From contig OZ241321.1 of the NCBI GenBank assembly GCA_965199725.1, positions 806,001-870,000 on the forward strand: a stretch of DNA of 64,000 nucleotides, written 5' to 3'. Numbering within the stretch: position 1 is the stretch's first letter; each line of letters begins with the position of its first letter. The DNA comes from G965199725 sp965199725 (GTDB lineage Bacteria; Pseudomonadota; Gammaproteobacteria; Nitrosococcales; Methylophagaceae). This document shows positions 37,808 to 50,529 of the stretch, one piece after another. The position numbers and the translations under genes were made by a program. Below the pieces are notes generated by a model. The model searched no databases. It saw only the letters and a list, made by a program, of their open reading frames with translations, and was not told where the DNA came from.

Positions 37808-40220
37808 TGTCACCAAAAAACGCATAGATGATTTACGAGACATTCTGGTTGGCAAAACCCCAAGCCCACAGAGTCAAGTCGAGCAAATCACCACAGGACT
37901 GATTTATAAGTTCATGTATGACATGGATATTGAAGCAGCTGAGATGGGTGGTGTGCCATCGTTCTTTGTTGGTGATTATGAGAAATATTCTTGGAAGCAT
38001 TTGTTTGACCCTAAATTAGGGGGTGCAGATAAGGTGCAACTTTACAGTGATGCGATTGAAAATATGTATACCAATCCCAATGCGCCACCATTGTTCAGAG
38101 AGATTTTCAAAAACTCATTTCTTCCATTCAAAGACCCTTCAACACTCAATATGTTTTTGAAGGGGATAAATGAATTTCACTACTCTCACTCAGAGAAGTT
38201 GGGAGATGCATTTGAGTATCTTCTCTCGTTCATGGGGTCACAGGGTGATGCGGGGCAGTTCAGAACACCTCGTCACATCATCAGCTTCATTGTTGAGATA
38301 GTTAATCCACAAAAGAATGAAAGCATCCTTGACCCAGCATGTGGCACAGCAGGATTCTTGATTTCGTCTTACAAACACATCCTCACTCAAAATACTGACA
38401 AAAAAATTGGTGGCAAACTCAACGCAGCAGAACGCAAAAAAGTTGGGGACAATCTGGTGGGTTATGACATTTCTCCAGATATGACACGTATCTCTCTGGT
38501 AAATATGTATCTTCACCAGTTTAAAAGTCCTCTGATTCATGAATATGACACTCTCTCATCTGAAGATAGGTGGAACGAATATTACGATGTAATTCTCGCA
38601 AACCCACCGTTTTTCTCACCAACTGGTGGTATCCAACCTCATTCACGGTTTGGAGTGCAATCAACAAGGGCAGAGGTTCTATTTGTTGATTACATCATGG
38701 AGCATTTGAAACCAACAGGTCGAGCAGGCATCGTTGTTCCAGAGGGCATCATTTTTCAAACAGGCACTGCATACAAAACTCTGAGAAAGAAACTGGTTGA
38801 GGATTGTTTGGTTGGAGTGATTTCTCTCCCAGCAGGTGTGTTCCAACCTTACTCTGGTGTTAAAACCTCAATTCTAATTTTGGATAAAGAACTGAACCAA
38901 AAATCAGAGAGTATCTTCTTTGCAAAAGTTGAGAATGATGGTTTCGTCTTGGGGAAACAAAGAACTCCTATTTCAAAGAATGACCTACCAAATGTCATTG
39001 GCAGATATGCAGAGTTTCTCTCAGGCAATTTCTCTCTAGATGAGTGTGTAGAGAAAAAACCCATCCTTGAAACATCTGACTATTCCCTCTCAGCAGGCAA
39101 GTATCTAGCAAATTCAGCAATGCTTAATTCAGAACATCCAGTTAAAACACTTAGAGAGATTTGTGAAATCACGATGGGTCAATCACCCAGTAGTGATTTC
39201 TACAATGAAAATGGTGAAGGGTTAGAGTTTCATCAGGGCAAGACAAATTTCGGTAATATCCAATTGCAACCAAGTGGTGTATACGCATCCCAATACAACA
39301 AGGTTGCAGACGAAAACTCAATTTTAATGTCAGTTAGAGCACCAGTAGGTCCAGTTAATATCACAGACAGAAAGATTGCATTAGGCAGAGGTCTGTGTGG
39401 CATTAAAGGTAATGAAGACTGCGACCAGATGTATCTCTTTTATTTGTTGCAATCGTCCAAAGAAAAGTTAATGCAATTTTCTCATGGTTCGACTTTTGAC
39501 AGCATAAATAGAAATCAACTTCTAGATTTTGAAATTCCACTCCCGCCAATCGAAGTTCAGCAGCAGATTGTTGAAGAGCTAGAGGGTTATCAAAAGATTA
39601 TTGATGGGTGCAGGCAGGTCGTAGAGAACTACAAATCAACCATCGACATTGACCCATCGTGGGAGATGATTGCGTTGGGTGAGCTCACATCACTGAAATA
39701 TGGATTAGGAGAAAGCGCAGAAGAGCAGGGAACCCATAGATTTGTAAGGATTACAGATATCAATGAATTTGGATTACTGCGACCAAACGACAAAAAATAT
39801 GTCTCAATTGATGGTTCTCAACATGAATACATTCTGAATAAAGGGGATGTGTTAATGGCACGAACTGGTGCGACTTATGGCAAATGCTTATATTTTGAAG
39901 ATGATGAACCATCTGTTTTTGCAGGATATTTGATAAAGATTTCACTGATTAAGCGGGTTCTCCCAAAGTTCTTTTGGATTTTCTCGCAGTCGATCAATTT
40001 TGATGTGCAAAAAAGACAATTGGTCGTTGGTGGAGGGCAACCTCAGTTCAATGCAAACACTTTGAAGAATGTGATTGTTCCCGTTCCTCCAATTGAAGAC
40101 CAAGAAAGAATTATCAGGGAAGTGATAGTTCAGCAGAAGATTGTTGAAGGTAATCAGACTTTATTGGATTCTTTTCAGACAAAAATTAAAGACAGGATCA
40201 GTAAAGTTTGGGGTGAATAA
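37797..40220 (+). CDS. Fused type I methylase-specificity subunit (HsdM-HsdS)
   Basis: An 807-residue single polypeptide. Residues 1-435 are an HsdM N6-adenine methylase: SAM motif DPACGTAGFLIS near 180 and catalytic NPPF near 268. Residues from about 440 form an HsdS-like part with two target recognition domains, the first from VKTLREICEITMGQSPSS, the second from WEMIALGELTSLKYG near 620. Each ends in a conserved helix preceded by IPLPPIEVQQQIV or VPVPPIEDQERII. In most type I systems M and S are separate genes. No separate hsdS follows, so this pair with HsdR may be a complete system. The recognition site is unknown. Confidence 0.9.
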   Translation: MLDSVTKKRIDDLRDILVGKTPSPQSQVEQITTGLIYKFMYDMDIEAAEMGGVPSFFVGDYEKYSWKHLFDPKLGGADKVQLYSDAIENMYTNPNAPPLFREIFKNSFLPFKDPSTLNMFLKGINEFHYSHSEKLGDAFEYLLSFMGSQGDAGQFRTPRHIISFIVEIVNPQKNESILDPACGTAGFLISSYKHILTQNTDKKIGGKLNAAERKKVGDNLVGYDISPDMTRISLVNMYLHQFKSPLIHEYDTLSSEDRWNEYYDVILANPPFFSPTGGIQPHSRFGVQSTRAEVLFVDYIMEHLKPTGRAGIVVPEGIIFQTGTAYKTLRKKLVEDCLVGVISLPAGVFQPYSGVKTSILILDKELNQKSESIFFAKVENDGFVLGKQRTPISKNDLPNVIGRYAEFLSGNFSLDECVEKKPILETSDYSLSAGKYLANSAMLNSEHPVKTLREICEITMGQSPSSDFYNENGEGLEFHQGKTNFGNIQLQPSGVYASQYNKVADENSILMSVRAPVGPVNITDRKIALGRGLCGIKGNEDCDQMYLFYLLQSSKEKLMQFSHGSTFDSINRNQLLDFEIPLPPIEVQQQIVEELEGYQKIIDGCRQVVENYKSTIDIDPSWEMIALGELTSLKYGLGESAEEQGTHRFVRITDINEFGLLRPNDKKYVSIDGSQHEYILNKGDVLMARTGATYGKCLYFEDDEPSVFAGYLIKISLIKRVLPKFFWIFSQSINFDVQKRQLVVGGGQPQFNANTLKNVIVPVPPIEDQERIIREVIVQQKIVEGNQTLLDSFQTKIKDRISKVWGE

Positions 40221-40373
40221 TTCGATAAACCTCAAGGCGCATTGCATTTATAGATTTGGTAACTTGGTCAGTTTTGAGAGGGGAATTAATCAGTAGATTA
40301 GATGCACGGGGTTTGAGGTGAAAACAGAGGCAAGCATCTACATTATCGGTGGATGACTTACCGCCAAACAAGG

Positions 40374-42230
40374 TTATTCCACCGTTACTGATTTTGCCAG
40401 ATTTCTTGGCTGGTCAATGTCCGTGCCCTTTATCAACGCAACATGATAGGCAAGCAATTGTAATGCAACATTGTAGACTATGGGCGCGGTAATTCTACCC
40501 ACATTGGTTGTTAGTTTAACCACATTAAACCCTGCCTCTGAACCCAGATCTGATTGTTTGTCTTCAAATATAATCATCTGTCCATCACGCGCTTTAACTT
40601 CCTGTAAATTTGACTTTAGCTTTTCTAATAAATCATCCAGCGGCGCAATGGCTACCACAGGCATGTCTTCGTCTATAAGTGCTAGCGGCCCATGCTTAAG
40701 CTCGCCAGCAGGGTAAGCCTCAGCATGAATATAGCTGATTTCTTTTAGTTTAAGTGCACCTTCCAAGGCAATAGGGTACATTGTTCCTCTGCCCAAAAAG
40801 AGGGCGTGATTCTTATCAGCAAATAATTGGGCAAGCGCCTTTATTTTATTCTCATACGTTAATACGCTGGCGATCAATTTCGGTAATTTATGCAAACCAT
40901 TGATAATTAACTTTTCCCGTTTTGCATCAATACTTTTTTTTACCTTGCCAATGCTGGTAATCAGTAAGGCAAGCAAAACTAATTGGGTGGTAAACGCTTT
41001 CGTTGAGGCAACGCCTATCTCAACACCTGCATGGGTTAAATAGACGAGATCGGCTTCTCTGACCAGACTGCTTGTTGATACATTGCAAATTACTAAAGTT
41101 GGTGTATTGTTTACTGATCGCCTCGTTTTAATTTGCTGTAAAACAGCCAGCGTATCTGCTGTTTCACCTGACTGACTAATAGCGCAAAACAGCGTGTTAT
41201 CCTGAATCAATGGGTTGCGATAACGAAACTCACTTGCTACCTCCACCTGACAGGGCACGCCAATAACATCTTCCATCCAGTACTTGGCAACTAAGCCAGC
41301 ATGATAGCTAGTGCCACAAGCAATAATATAAACTTGATTTATACTGCTAAAAACTTGCTTTGCATTAACGCCAAAACTGGAGATTAATACTTTATCTCTT
41401 GTCACTCTGCCAGCTAATGTATCAGCTACTGCTTGCGGCTGATCAAATATCTCCTTGTGCATATAATGGCGGTGCTTCCCTAATTCAACCGCCGTTAAGT
41501 CAGCGTCTGACTGTTTAATCTCCCGTTGCACCAGCTGATTGTCAGCATCATAAATCTCTATAGTGGTGCGGGTCAATTTAGCAATATCGCCGTCTTCCAA
41601 AAAAATAAAACGTTGAACAACAGGCAAAATAGCAAATATATCAGACGCAATAAAATGCTCGCCAATGCCTACACCAATCACTAGCGGGCTACCTTTTCTA
41701 GCAACAACAAGCGTGTGTGGATCACTGGTGGCAACAACGCCTAAAGCATAAGCACCAACAAACATTTCTGAAGCGCATCTAACTGCCTGTAATAAATCAC
41801 CTGCCGCTGTTAATTGTTGATGAATGGCATGAGCAACAACTTCAGTGTCTGTATCAGAGGTAAAGCGATAGCCTGTCTCAATTTGAGACTGCTTAAGTAA
41901 TTGATAATTCTCAATAATACCGTTATGCACGACCGCAACTTTATTATTACAGATATGGGGATGGGCATTATGCTCAGAAGGTGCGCCGTGTGTTGCCCAA
42001 CGTGTATGAGCAATACCAACATTGCCCCTAAAATGGGTTGTTTCCTGCTTTACTTTGCGTTCAAGCTGATCAATCTTACCCAGCGAGCGAACACGTTGAA
42101 TAGTAGCGTTATCATCATCCATGAGCGCAATACCAGAAGAATCATAGCCCCGATACTCTAACTTTCTGAGGCCTTCAATCAAAATGGGCTGAACATTTCT
42201 CTCAGCAATGCCACCAACAATTCCGCACAT
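40374..42230 (-). CDS. glmS: Glutamine-fructose-6-phosphate aminotransferase (isomerizing)
   Basis: A 618-residue enzyme that makes glucosamine-6-phosphate, the first step to UDP-GlcNAc for peptidoglycan and LPS. The nucleophile is Cys2 (MCGIVGG), the glutaminase domain has HTRWATHG, and two SIS sugar-isomerase domains carry CGTSYHAG, SQSGETADT and the C-terminal LAKSVTVE. Length is near E. coli GlmS (609). It is convergent with the type I R-M genes and not beside glmU. No ribozyme or riboswitch is seen upstream; the 168 bp before it are shared with a divergent TonB receptor gene. Confidence 0.97.
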   Translation of the reverse strand: MCGIVGGIAERNVQPILIEGLRKLEYRGYDSSGIALMDDDNATIQRVRSLGKIDQLERKVKQETTHFRGNVGIAHTRWATHGAPSEHNAHPHICNNKVAVVHNGIIENYQLLKQSQIETGYRFTSDTDTEVVAHAIHQQLTAAGDLLQAVRCASEMFVGAYALGVVATSDPHTLVVARKGSPLVIGVGIGEHFIASDIFAILPVVQRFIFLEDGDIAKLTRTTIEIYDADNQLVQREIKQSDADLTAVELGKHRHYMHKEIFDQPQAVADTLAGRVTRDKVLISSFGVNAKQVFSSINQVYIIACGTSYHAGLVAKYWMEDVIGVPCQVEVASEFRYRNPLIQDNTLFCAISQSGETADTLAVLQQIKTRRSVNNTPTLVICNVSTSSLVREADLVYLTHAGVEIGVASTKAFTTQLVLLALLITSIGKVKKSIDAKREKLIINGLHKLPKLIASVLTYENKIKALAQLFADKNHALFLGRGTMYPIALEGALKLKEISYIHAEAYPAGELKHGPLALIDEDMPVVAIAPLDDLLEKLKSNLQEVKARDGQMIIFEDKQSDLGSEAGFNVVKLTTNVGRITAPIVYNVALQLLAYHVALIKGTDIDQPRNLAKSVTVE

Positions 42231-42398
42231 ACTTTAATTCCTGATATAAAGCTAGCCAGATTATACAATAAAAATATTTACATCTAAAACAGGTGATGTA
42301 ACGACATCTTGATTATTTCCTAAATAATATGATTTAATTTTATAAGTTTGATTATAATTTAGGTTTAATGTTCTAACTATTTTGATTGGGAAACACTA

Positions 42399-44519
42399 AT
42401 GAAGAAAATCTTGACTCTGATTGCACCAATAATGCTTTTATTATCGTCTAATATTATGGCGGAAGAAATATCTGATTTAGCGCCTGTTGTGGTAGAGGCA
42501 AGTCGCACAGAAAAACCAGTCACTGCAATTCCAAATACTATCACAATTATTGACCAGCAAGAAATTGACATCCAAACAGCGATCAGCGGTGATGTGCAAA
42601 GTATTCTTGAAAATACTGTACCCGGATTCGGCCCAAGCCTGCAAAAGCTTGTTGGTCGTGGCGAGAGCCTTCGTGGAAGAAATCCACTTTATTTAATTGA
42701 TGGTATTCCACAACATAATCCCTTACGAGATGGTCAGCGCGATGGACATACCATTGATCCTGATTTTCTTGAACGCATTGAGGTAATTAACGGATCAAAC
42801 TCCATACAGGGTATTGGCGCAACTGGTGGCGTTGTTGGCATGGTCACTAAAAAAGCGCCAGACAGCGGTGAGTGGATTAATGAAGCAAAAGTAGCGTTGA
42901 CAAACCATGATAGTTTTGACAGCGATGGTTTTCATTACAAAGGAATCTATCTGGGCGGTAAAAAATTTGACCGCTTTGATTTTATTGGCGGGGTTAGTTA
43001 CCACAAACGTGATCTATTTTTTGATGCTGACCATGATCCCATTGGCTTATATGCAACTCAAGGCGATATTATGGATTCTGCTGCCACAGACCTATTCTTG
43101 AAGGTTGGGTTTGAGCCTGATTCCTATCAACGTATCCAGTTAATGGTGAATGACTTTAACTTAGAGGGCGATGGCGATTATGTACCGATAGCAGGTAATC
43201 GCAAGCAAAACAAATTGAGTGGAACTGAACAAGGTAACCCCCGTCCAACTCGTGGTGAGCCAGTAGAAAACGATGTCACCAGCATATCGCTTAATTACTC
43301 CCATGATAATTTATCAGGTGGGTATCTCAAGACACAATTATTTCACCAAGATTTTAAAGCCAGATACCAAGGCGGTAAATACGGTAACTATTTTCGGTTA
43401 ACACCAACAGGTCCCGCTTTTCTTGATCAATCCCAGATTGAATCAAAAAAAGTGGGCTTTAAATCTGCTTACTCTCTGCCAGATTTTCTAATCAGCGGTT
43501 TCCAGCCCACCGTTGGTTTAGATCTGTTCAGCGATAAAAGCAAGCAAGTACTGGTGAAAAGTGGGCGTGAATGGGTGCCCGAAATTGATCTTAGAAGTAT
43601 CGCACCTTTTGTACAGTTAGATTACAAACTATCACAAAGTATAAATGTGACTGCGGGTCTCCGCCATGAGCATGCAAAGTTAGAGGTAGATGATTTTGTG
43701 ACTATCGCCGCTGCCGGTAGTACGTCTGTCTCAGGTGGTAAGCCAGATTTCACTGAACTGTTGCCAAATGCTGGAATTACCTTTGATATTGGTTATGGCT
43801 TAAGTGTTTATAGTTCGTATGCAGAAGGTTTTTCTTTGCCTGATGTTGGCCGGGTATTGCGAGCAATCAATACCCAAGGTCAGGATGTAGACAGCATAAT
43901 TGATTTAGATCCCATTATTACAAAAAACAAAGAAATTGGTTTTAATTATGACTTTCAGCGTGGGTCTATCCATGTTGCCTACTACTGGTCAGATTCTGAC
44001 TTGGGCCAGAGACTAGAAAAAGATAGTAGTAATATCTTTCATGTTAAAAGAGAGAAAACACGCATACAGGGATTTGAGGCTGCCGCTGACTTTAATATTA
44101 ACCAAACCTTTGCAACCGGATTTAATTATACTTGGCTGAAAGGGAAATTTGATTCTGATAAGAACGGTAGTTTAGATTCTGATCTGGATGGCAGTAACAT
44201 TGCACCTAACCGTCTTAATGTATGGCTTGATACCTCATTTAATAATGGTATTACTGCCCGCCTGCAAGCATCTCATCTTTTTGATCGCAACTTCAGAGGA
44301 AGTAAAGCACCCAAAGATGCCAATTTTGACAGCTATACAACCGCTGATCTTTACCTTAATAAAGAACTGGATACAGGCGAGATTAGCTTGGCAGTAGATA
44401 ACCTGCTTGATAAACAGTATGTGACTTACTTTTCGCAAACTGAAAGTCAGCAAAGAAATGATACCTTTTTCGCTGGTAACGGTCGAACAATAACGTTGAT
44501 TTATAGCCTAAAATTTTAG
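42399..44519 (+). CDS. TonB-dependent outer-membrane receptor
   Basis: A 706-residue protein with a signal peptide (about 1-21, ending IMAEE), a plug domain (about 50-160: VVVEASRTEKPVTAIPNTI, then RGRNPLYLIDGIPQ and IEVINGSNSIQGIGATGG), and a 22-strand barrel ending in the aromatic F of YSLKF. It takes up a metal chelate or other scarce ligand with energy from TonB-ExbBD. The downstream PepSY membrane protein makes a siderophore or iron substrate likely, but the ligand is not readable. I searched the 42231-42398 promoter region for a Fur box and saw none that was clear. Confidence 0.93.
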   Translation: MKKILTLIAPIMLLLSSNIMAEEISDLAPVVVEASRTEKPVTAIPNTITIIDQQEIDIQTAISGDVQSILENTVPGFGPSLQKLVGRGESLRGRNPLYLIDGIPQHNPLRDGQRDGHTIDPDFLERIEVINGSNSIQGIGATGGVVGMVTKKAPDSGEWINEAKVALTNHDSFDSDGFHYKGIYLGGKKFDRFDFIGGVSYHKRDLFFDADHDPIGLYATQGDIMDSAATDLFLKVGFEPDSYQRIQLMVNDFNLEGDGDYVPIAGNRKQNKLSGTEQGNPRPTRGEPVENDVTSISLNYSHDNLSGGYLKTQLFHQDFKARYQGGKYGNYFRLTPTGPAFLDQSQIESKKVGFKSAYSLPDFLISGFQPTVGLDLFSDKSKQVLVKSGREWVPEIDLRSIAPFVQLDYKLSQSINVTAGLRHEHAKLEVDDFVTIAAAGSTSVSGGKPDFTELLPNAGITFDIGYGLSVYSSYAEGFSLPDVGRVLRAINTQGQDVDSIIDLDPIITKNKEIGFNYDFQRGSIHVAYYWSDSDLGQRLEKDSSNIFHVKREKTRIQGFEAAADFNINQTFATGFNYTWLKGKFDSDKNGSLDSDLDGSNIAPNRLNVWLDTSFNNGITARLQASHLFDRNFRGSKAPKDANFDSYTTADLYLNKELDTGEISLAVDNLLDKQYVTYFSQTESQQRNDTFFAGNGRTITLIYSLKF

Positions 44520-44543
44520 GCGCTAACGTCAAGCCCTGATATC

Positions 44544-45599
44544 ATGGCAATCTTACGATTGCTACATCGATGGCTAGGCGGATTTTTAGCTACAGTCATT
44601 GGTTTAATCGCGCTATCAGGTGGTGTATTGGTCATTAAAGAGCCTATCTTGGGTTTGGTATGGCCAACATTGTCTAAACCACTCACTATTGGTCAGCAAG
44701 CAAGGTATAGCCAGACAATAGAACAAATTCAGCAACAGTTCCAGACGCCTTCTGTCGTATTTTTACGCTTTCCACGTGTAGGCATGAATGCTTTTCATGT
44801 CTGGCTGAGTGACGGATCTGAAGCCTATATTGATCCAACTAACGCAAAAGTCATCTGCCACTGGACCTGGTATAAGTCTCTAACCAGCATTCTATTTGAG
44901 CTACATGCCCACCTATTTATGGGGTCAATTGGCGAAACTATTGTCGGAATTATTGGTATAGCCACTCTGCTATTTCTGCTATCGGGGACAATACTCTGGT
45001 GGCCAAGGCGGCATTCATTAAGAATCACTGATATCAAGCCGCGCTTTGCCATGCCACTTAAATCGCATCAGACTATTGGTATAGTTGCTGTCCTGCCAAT
45101 TTTATTGTTCGTTATAACGGGCACGATTATGGTATTTTATAAGCCGGTCGCTCAGGTTGTAACCAGTATAATTGACCAGTACGAGCCTTTACTACCAACA
45201 AAAGTTGTTGCAGAAACTAACAAGCCGCACCGTACTTGGGCAGAGATTATGCCAGTGATAAATAGCACCCTTCCCTCAGGAGAATTACAATCATGGGCAC
45301 CAGGACTTAGCGGCAATGCCGCCTATGTATTCAGAAAACGGATGCCGGAAGAATGGCATGTATTTGGGCGAAGTTTTATTCTTCTTGACCCTTACAAAGC
45401 TGAAGTTGTACAAGTTATTGATGCACGTCGCCAACAGACAGGAATGAAAATAATGGAAAAAATCTACCCCTTGCATGCTTCTAAAATTGGCGGAGCGGGT
45501 TATAAAATTGTTGCTGTCACCACTGCCCTGTTCTTATTTTTGCTAGCCTTGTTAGGGTTGATCAGCTTTACCAGACGAATACGCAAAAAATGGGTTTAA
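44544..45599 (+). CDS. PepSY-associated transmembrane protein
   Basis: A 351-residue inner-membrane protein starting 24 bp after the TonB receptor. It begins with HRWLGGFLATVIGLIALSGG (first membrane segment, about residues 8-30), has further hydrophobic segments near 130-152, 175-200 and 322-343, and ends in RRIRKK. Proteins of this family, often next to siderophore receptors, are thought to act as reductases or in ligand processing at the inner membrane. The tight spacing implies one operon with the receptor. No heme-binding claim can be made beyond a few histidines in the membrane segments. Confidence 0.88.
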   Translation: MAILRLLHRWLGGFLATVIGLIALSGGVLVIKEPILGLVWPTLSKPLTIGQQARYSQTIEQIQQQFQTPSVVFLRFPRVGMNAFHVWLSDGSEAYIDPTNAKVICHWTWYKSLTSILFELHAHLFMGSIGETIVGIIGIATLLFLLSGTILWWPRRHSLRITDIKPRFAMPLKSHQTIGIVAVLPILLFVITGTIMVFYKPVAQVVTSIIDQYEPLLPTKVVAETNKPHRTWAEIMPVINSTLPSGELQSWAPGLSGNAAYVFRKRMPEEWHVFGRSFILLDPYKAEVVQVIDARRQQTGMKIMEKIYPLHASKIGGAGYKIVAVTTALFLFLLALLGLISFTRRIRKKWV

Positions 45600-45719
45600 C
45601 ATTTTTAGATCATAACAACACCCTACCAGATTAACGTCCTTTATTGAAAGACTCACTGAAAGCCAAATAAACGATTTAAGAAATGCGTTTAATCACAATT
45701 AATCAAGGTGCAAGATGGT

Positions 45720-45955
45720 TTTGGATTCAACGGCAAGAAAGATACGAAATACGGCAAGGATCTAACGCACTATCTAAAATAGATGACCAACAAAGACTTA
45801 AACTTTCTCCGCCAAATGAAGATTAAGAAGCTTTCATGGATTACTAATTCAAACCGCTGACTTTTGCAAAGCACGATAAAAAAGCTACAATCTAAGGCAA
45901 AAGAAGATGCAATTGTATTACTGTAATATGAGAAGCATGAAAGATATAAACCATG
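45720..45955 (+). pseudogene. Coherent reading frame broken by stops, upstream of the dead R-M pair
   Basis: The 45600-45936 gap holds a frame starting FGFNGKKDTKYGKDLTHYLK, then MTNKDLNFLRQMKIKKLSW, TIKKLQSKAKEDAIVLL and YEKHERYKPWD. It is interrupted by three in-frame stops (near 45780, 45850 and 45925). The continuity across stops suggests a former small gene rather than chance. I do not recognise the family. It runs into the start of the methyltransferase remnant, so it may have belonged to the same acquired segment. Confidence 0.35.
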
Positions 45956-46680
45956 GGATTAGCATAAATAAGATTTATAAAGAATGCTGCTTAAAAAACG
46001 ATGTCATCTATGGATAGTGGTTATATTGATTTAGTCTTTACCAGCCCACCTTTTGACAATATGCGTCAATACTCTGGCAATACATTTGACCAGTTTGAAC
46101 AAATTGCTAGAGAGCTATCTCGCATTATAGTTAATGGCGGGGTTGTTGTGTGGATTATTGGCGATCAAACTACAAAAGGCAATGAAAGCGGCACATTTTT
46201 TCGTCAGGCACTCTATTTTAAAGATATTGGTTAACCTGTTTGACACGATGATATACCAAAAAACGTCAAAAGGCGCTGTTGGCAACAATAAGGTGTACTG
46301 GCAAACATTTGAATATATGCCTGTATTGTCAAAAGGTGAGCCTAAAGCGATCAATTTTATAATAGGCAGAAAAAATAAAGATGCTCGCGATGGTGATATC
46401 AGCAATAAAAGAATTTTTGATGGGTCACTTCAAGCCATAAAACACAAAGACTAAGCTAAAACAGGGCGCCACACCAATATATGGCAGTATCTAGTTAGTA
46501 AAGGGCATAGGCCTCTGATGATATAGCACATGACCATATCTTATCGTGGAGTAATGAAGAAGATATAGTGACCCGTTTATAGATAGCGGCACAACAGCTA
46601 AAATGGCATTACTCAATAAACGCAAATACCTAGGGAGTGAAATTTCTCGGGAATGCTACGATATTGCTAAAAAAGAATAA
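45937..46680 (+). pseudogene. Decayed DNA methyltransferase related to the one at 15866-16669
   Basis: Starting at the ATG at 45937, frames read in turn: INKIYKECCLK, SGYIDLVFTSPPFDNMRQYS (catalytic motif), GGVVVWIIGDQ, NLFDTMIYQKTSKGAVGNNK, WQTFEYMPVLSKGEPKA, AHDHILSWSNEEDIV, and DPFIDSGTTAKMALLNKRKY (SAM motif). The joins need frameshifts near the A6 run at 45991-45998, near 46232, near 46515 and near 46565, plus a stop near 46453. Order and motifs follow the intact methyltransferase at 15866-16669 along its whole length. It is followed by an endonuclease VII-type remnant, again as in the intact locus. Confidence 0.82.
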
Positions 46681-46689
46681 AAAATAGCT

Positions 46690-46997
46690 ATGACTTTTTG
46701 CTCTGGATGTAATCAAAGTCAAATAACCAATTCAGATAAATACTGTCAGGCATGCCTAGTTACAACTAAAAAATGCCGCTGATACAGCATAAAGAAAAAA
46801 GTCAATACCAGCAAAACAGAGAAGAGAATATGAACAAAATAACTCGCCTCCAGCAATTTGAGAGGCAATTCATAAATGATGTAGTACTAGAGCATAACCA
46901 TGATACAGGTGACATAAGACTACTTTGCCGTATGTGCAATAACGACATAGGAATGATGGAAGATGGTCCAACGATTTTACAAAGAGCTATTAAATAG
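46690..46997 (+). pseudogene. Decayed HNH/endonuclease VII-type nuclease
   Basis: Two frames make up the remnant. The first (46690-46782) gives a zinc-ribbon start, FCSGCNQSQITNSDKYCQAC, then a stop. The second carries LEHNHDTGDIRLLCRMCNND and IGMMEDGPTILQRAIK, the catalytic His-rich beta-beta-alpha-metal motif and the C-terminal helix of endonuclease VII-like enzymes. A frameshift near 46775 separates the zinc ribbon from the nuclease core, so it is not a working gene. It lies 9 bp after the methyltransferase remnant, the same order as the intact pair at 15-16 kb, and about 35 bp before the rRNA terminator. Confidence 0.75.
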
Positions 46998-47030
46998 TTA
47001 AAAGGTACTCTTAGACAAGAGGAAAACAAA

Positions 47031-47061
47031 AGCCCTTTGCCTTAAATTAAGGCAAAGGGCT
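47031..47061 (-). terminator. Rho-independent terminator of the rRNA operon
   Basis: A perfect 15-bp inverted repeat (AGCCCTTTGCCTTAA, one base, TTAAGGCAAAGGGCT) is followed on the minus strand by TTTTGTTTTCC at 47030-47020. It lies about 10 bp past the 5S 3' end and should end rRNA transcription. Confidence 0.92.
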
Positions 47062-47070
47062 GAGTATAAA

Positions 47071-47187
47071 AGCCTGGCAGTGACCTACTTTCACATGGGA
47101 TCTCCCACACTATCATTGGCGCTGAATCTTTTCACTTCTGAGTTCGGGATGGGATCAGGTGGAGCCAATTCGCTATAGCCGCCAGAC
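47071..47187 (-). rRNA. rrf: 5S ribosomal RNA
   Basis: On the minus strand the gene begins TGTCTGGCGGCTATAGCG and ends CACTGCCAGGC, with the internal CCGAACTCAGAAGTGAAA loop typical of gammaproteobacterial 5S. The two ends pair. It is the last gene of the operon, before a strong terminator. Exact ends are uncertain by one or two bases. Confidence 0.95.
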
Positions 47188-47270
47188 AAAACAGGAAGCA
47201 AAGTCAAAACCAATAAAGATTAATAACAAAAAAGTGTATCTCCCCTAAAATGCCTTAGGGTTATATGATC

Positions 47271-50268
<2,998 letters not shown>

Positions 50269-50438
50269 ATATAACCCAAAAGCATCTTAAATAATGTTTT
50301 TAAGGCCATACAATACATTGCTAACACAATTTTGTTTATCTCTCTAAATCTTTACGATCTAAAAATATTGTTCTCTGTACTAATAATCATAAAAAGCCAT
50401 CACATAACTTTTTACAATATTACCTTTTACTTCCCATT

Positions 50439-50452
50439 TTGTTAAAGAGCAA
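50439..50452 (-). promoter_or_regulatory. boxA antitermination site in the 16S-23S spacer
   Basis: On the minus strand the sequence reads TTGCTCTTTAACAA, matching the boxA element that recruits Nus factors during rRNA transcription. It lies downstream of tRNA-Ala and about 170 bp before the 23S 5' end. The rest of 50269-50529 is AT-rich spacer with no gene. Confidence 0.75.
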
Positions 50453-50529
50453 CTTGCATCATCAATATTTTAAGATAGCTACGTTTGGCCTGTCTGTGCT
50501 GAGATAATGATAACAGCACTAAACAAGAT

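Noticed and set aside
40221..40373. Terminator between the type I R-M genes and glmS
   Set aside because: A 7-bp inverted match (AACCTCA/TGAGGTT-like) exists, but the arms are about 90 bp apart and no T-run follows.
42231..42398. Fur box before the TonB receptor gene
   Set aside because: No stretch matches the Fur consensus well. The region is simply AT-rich.
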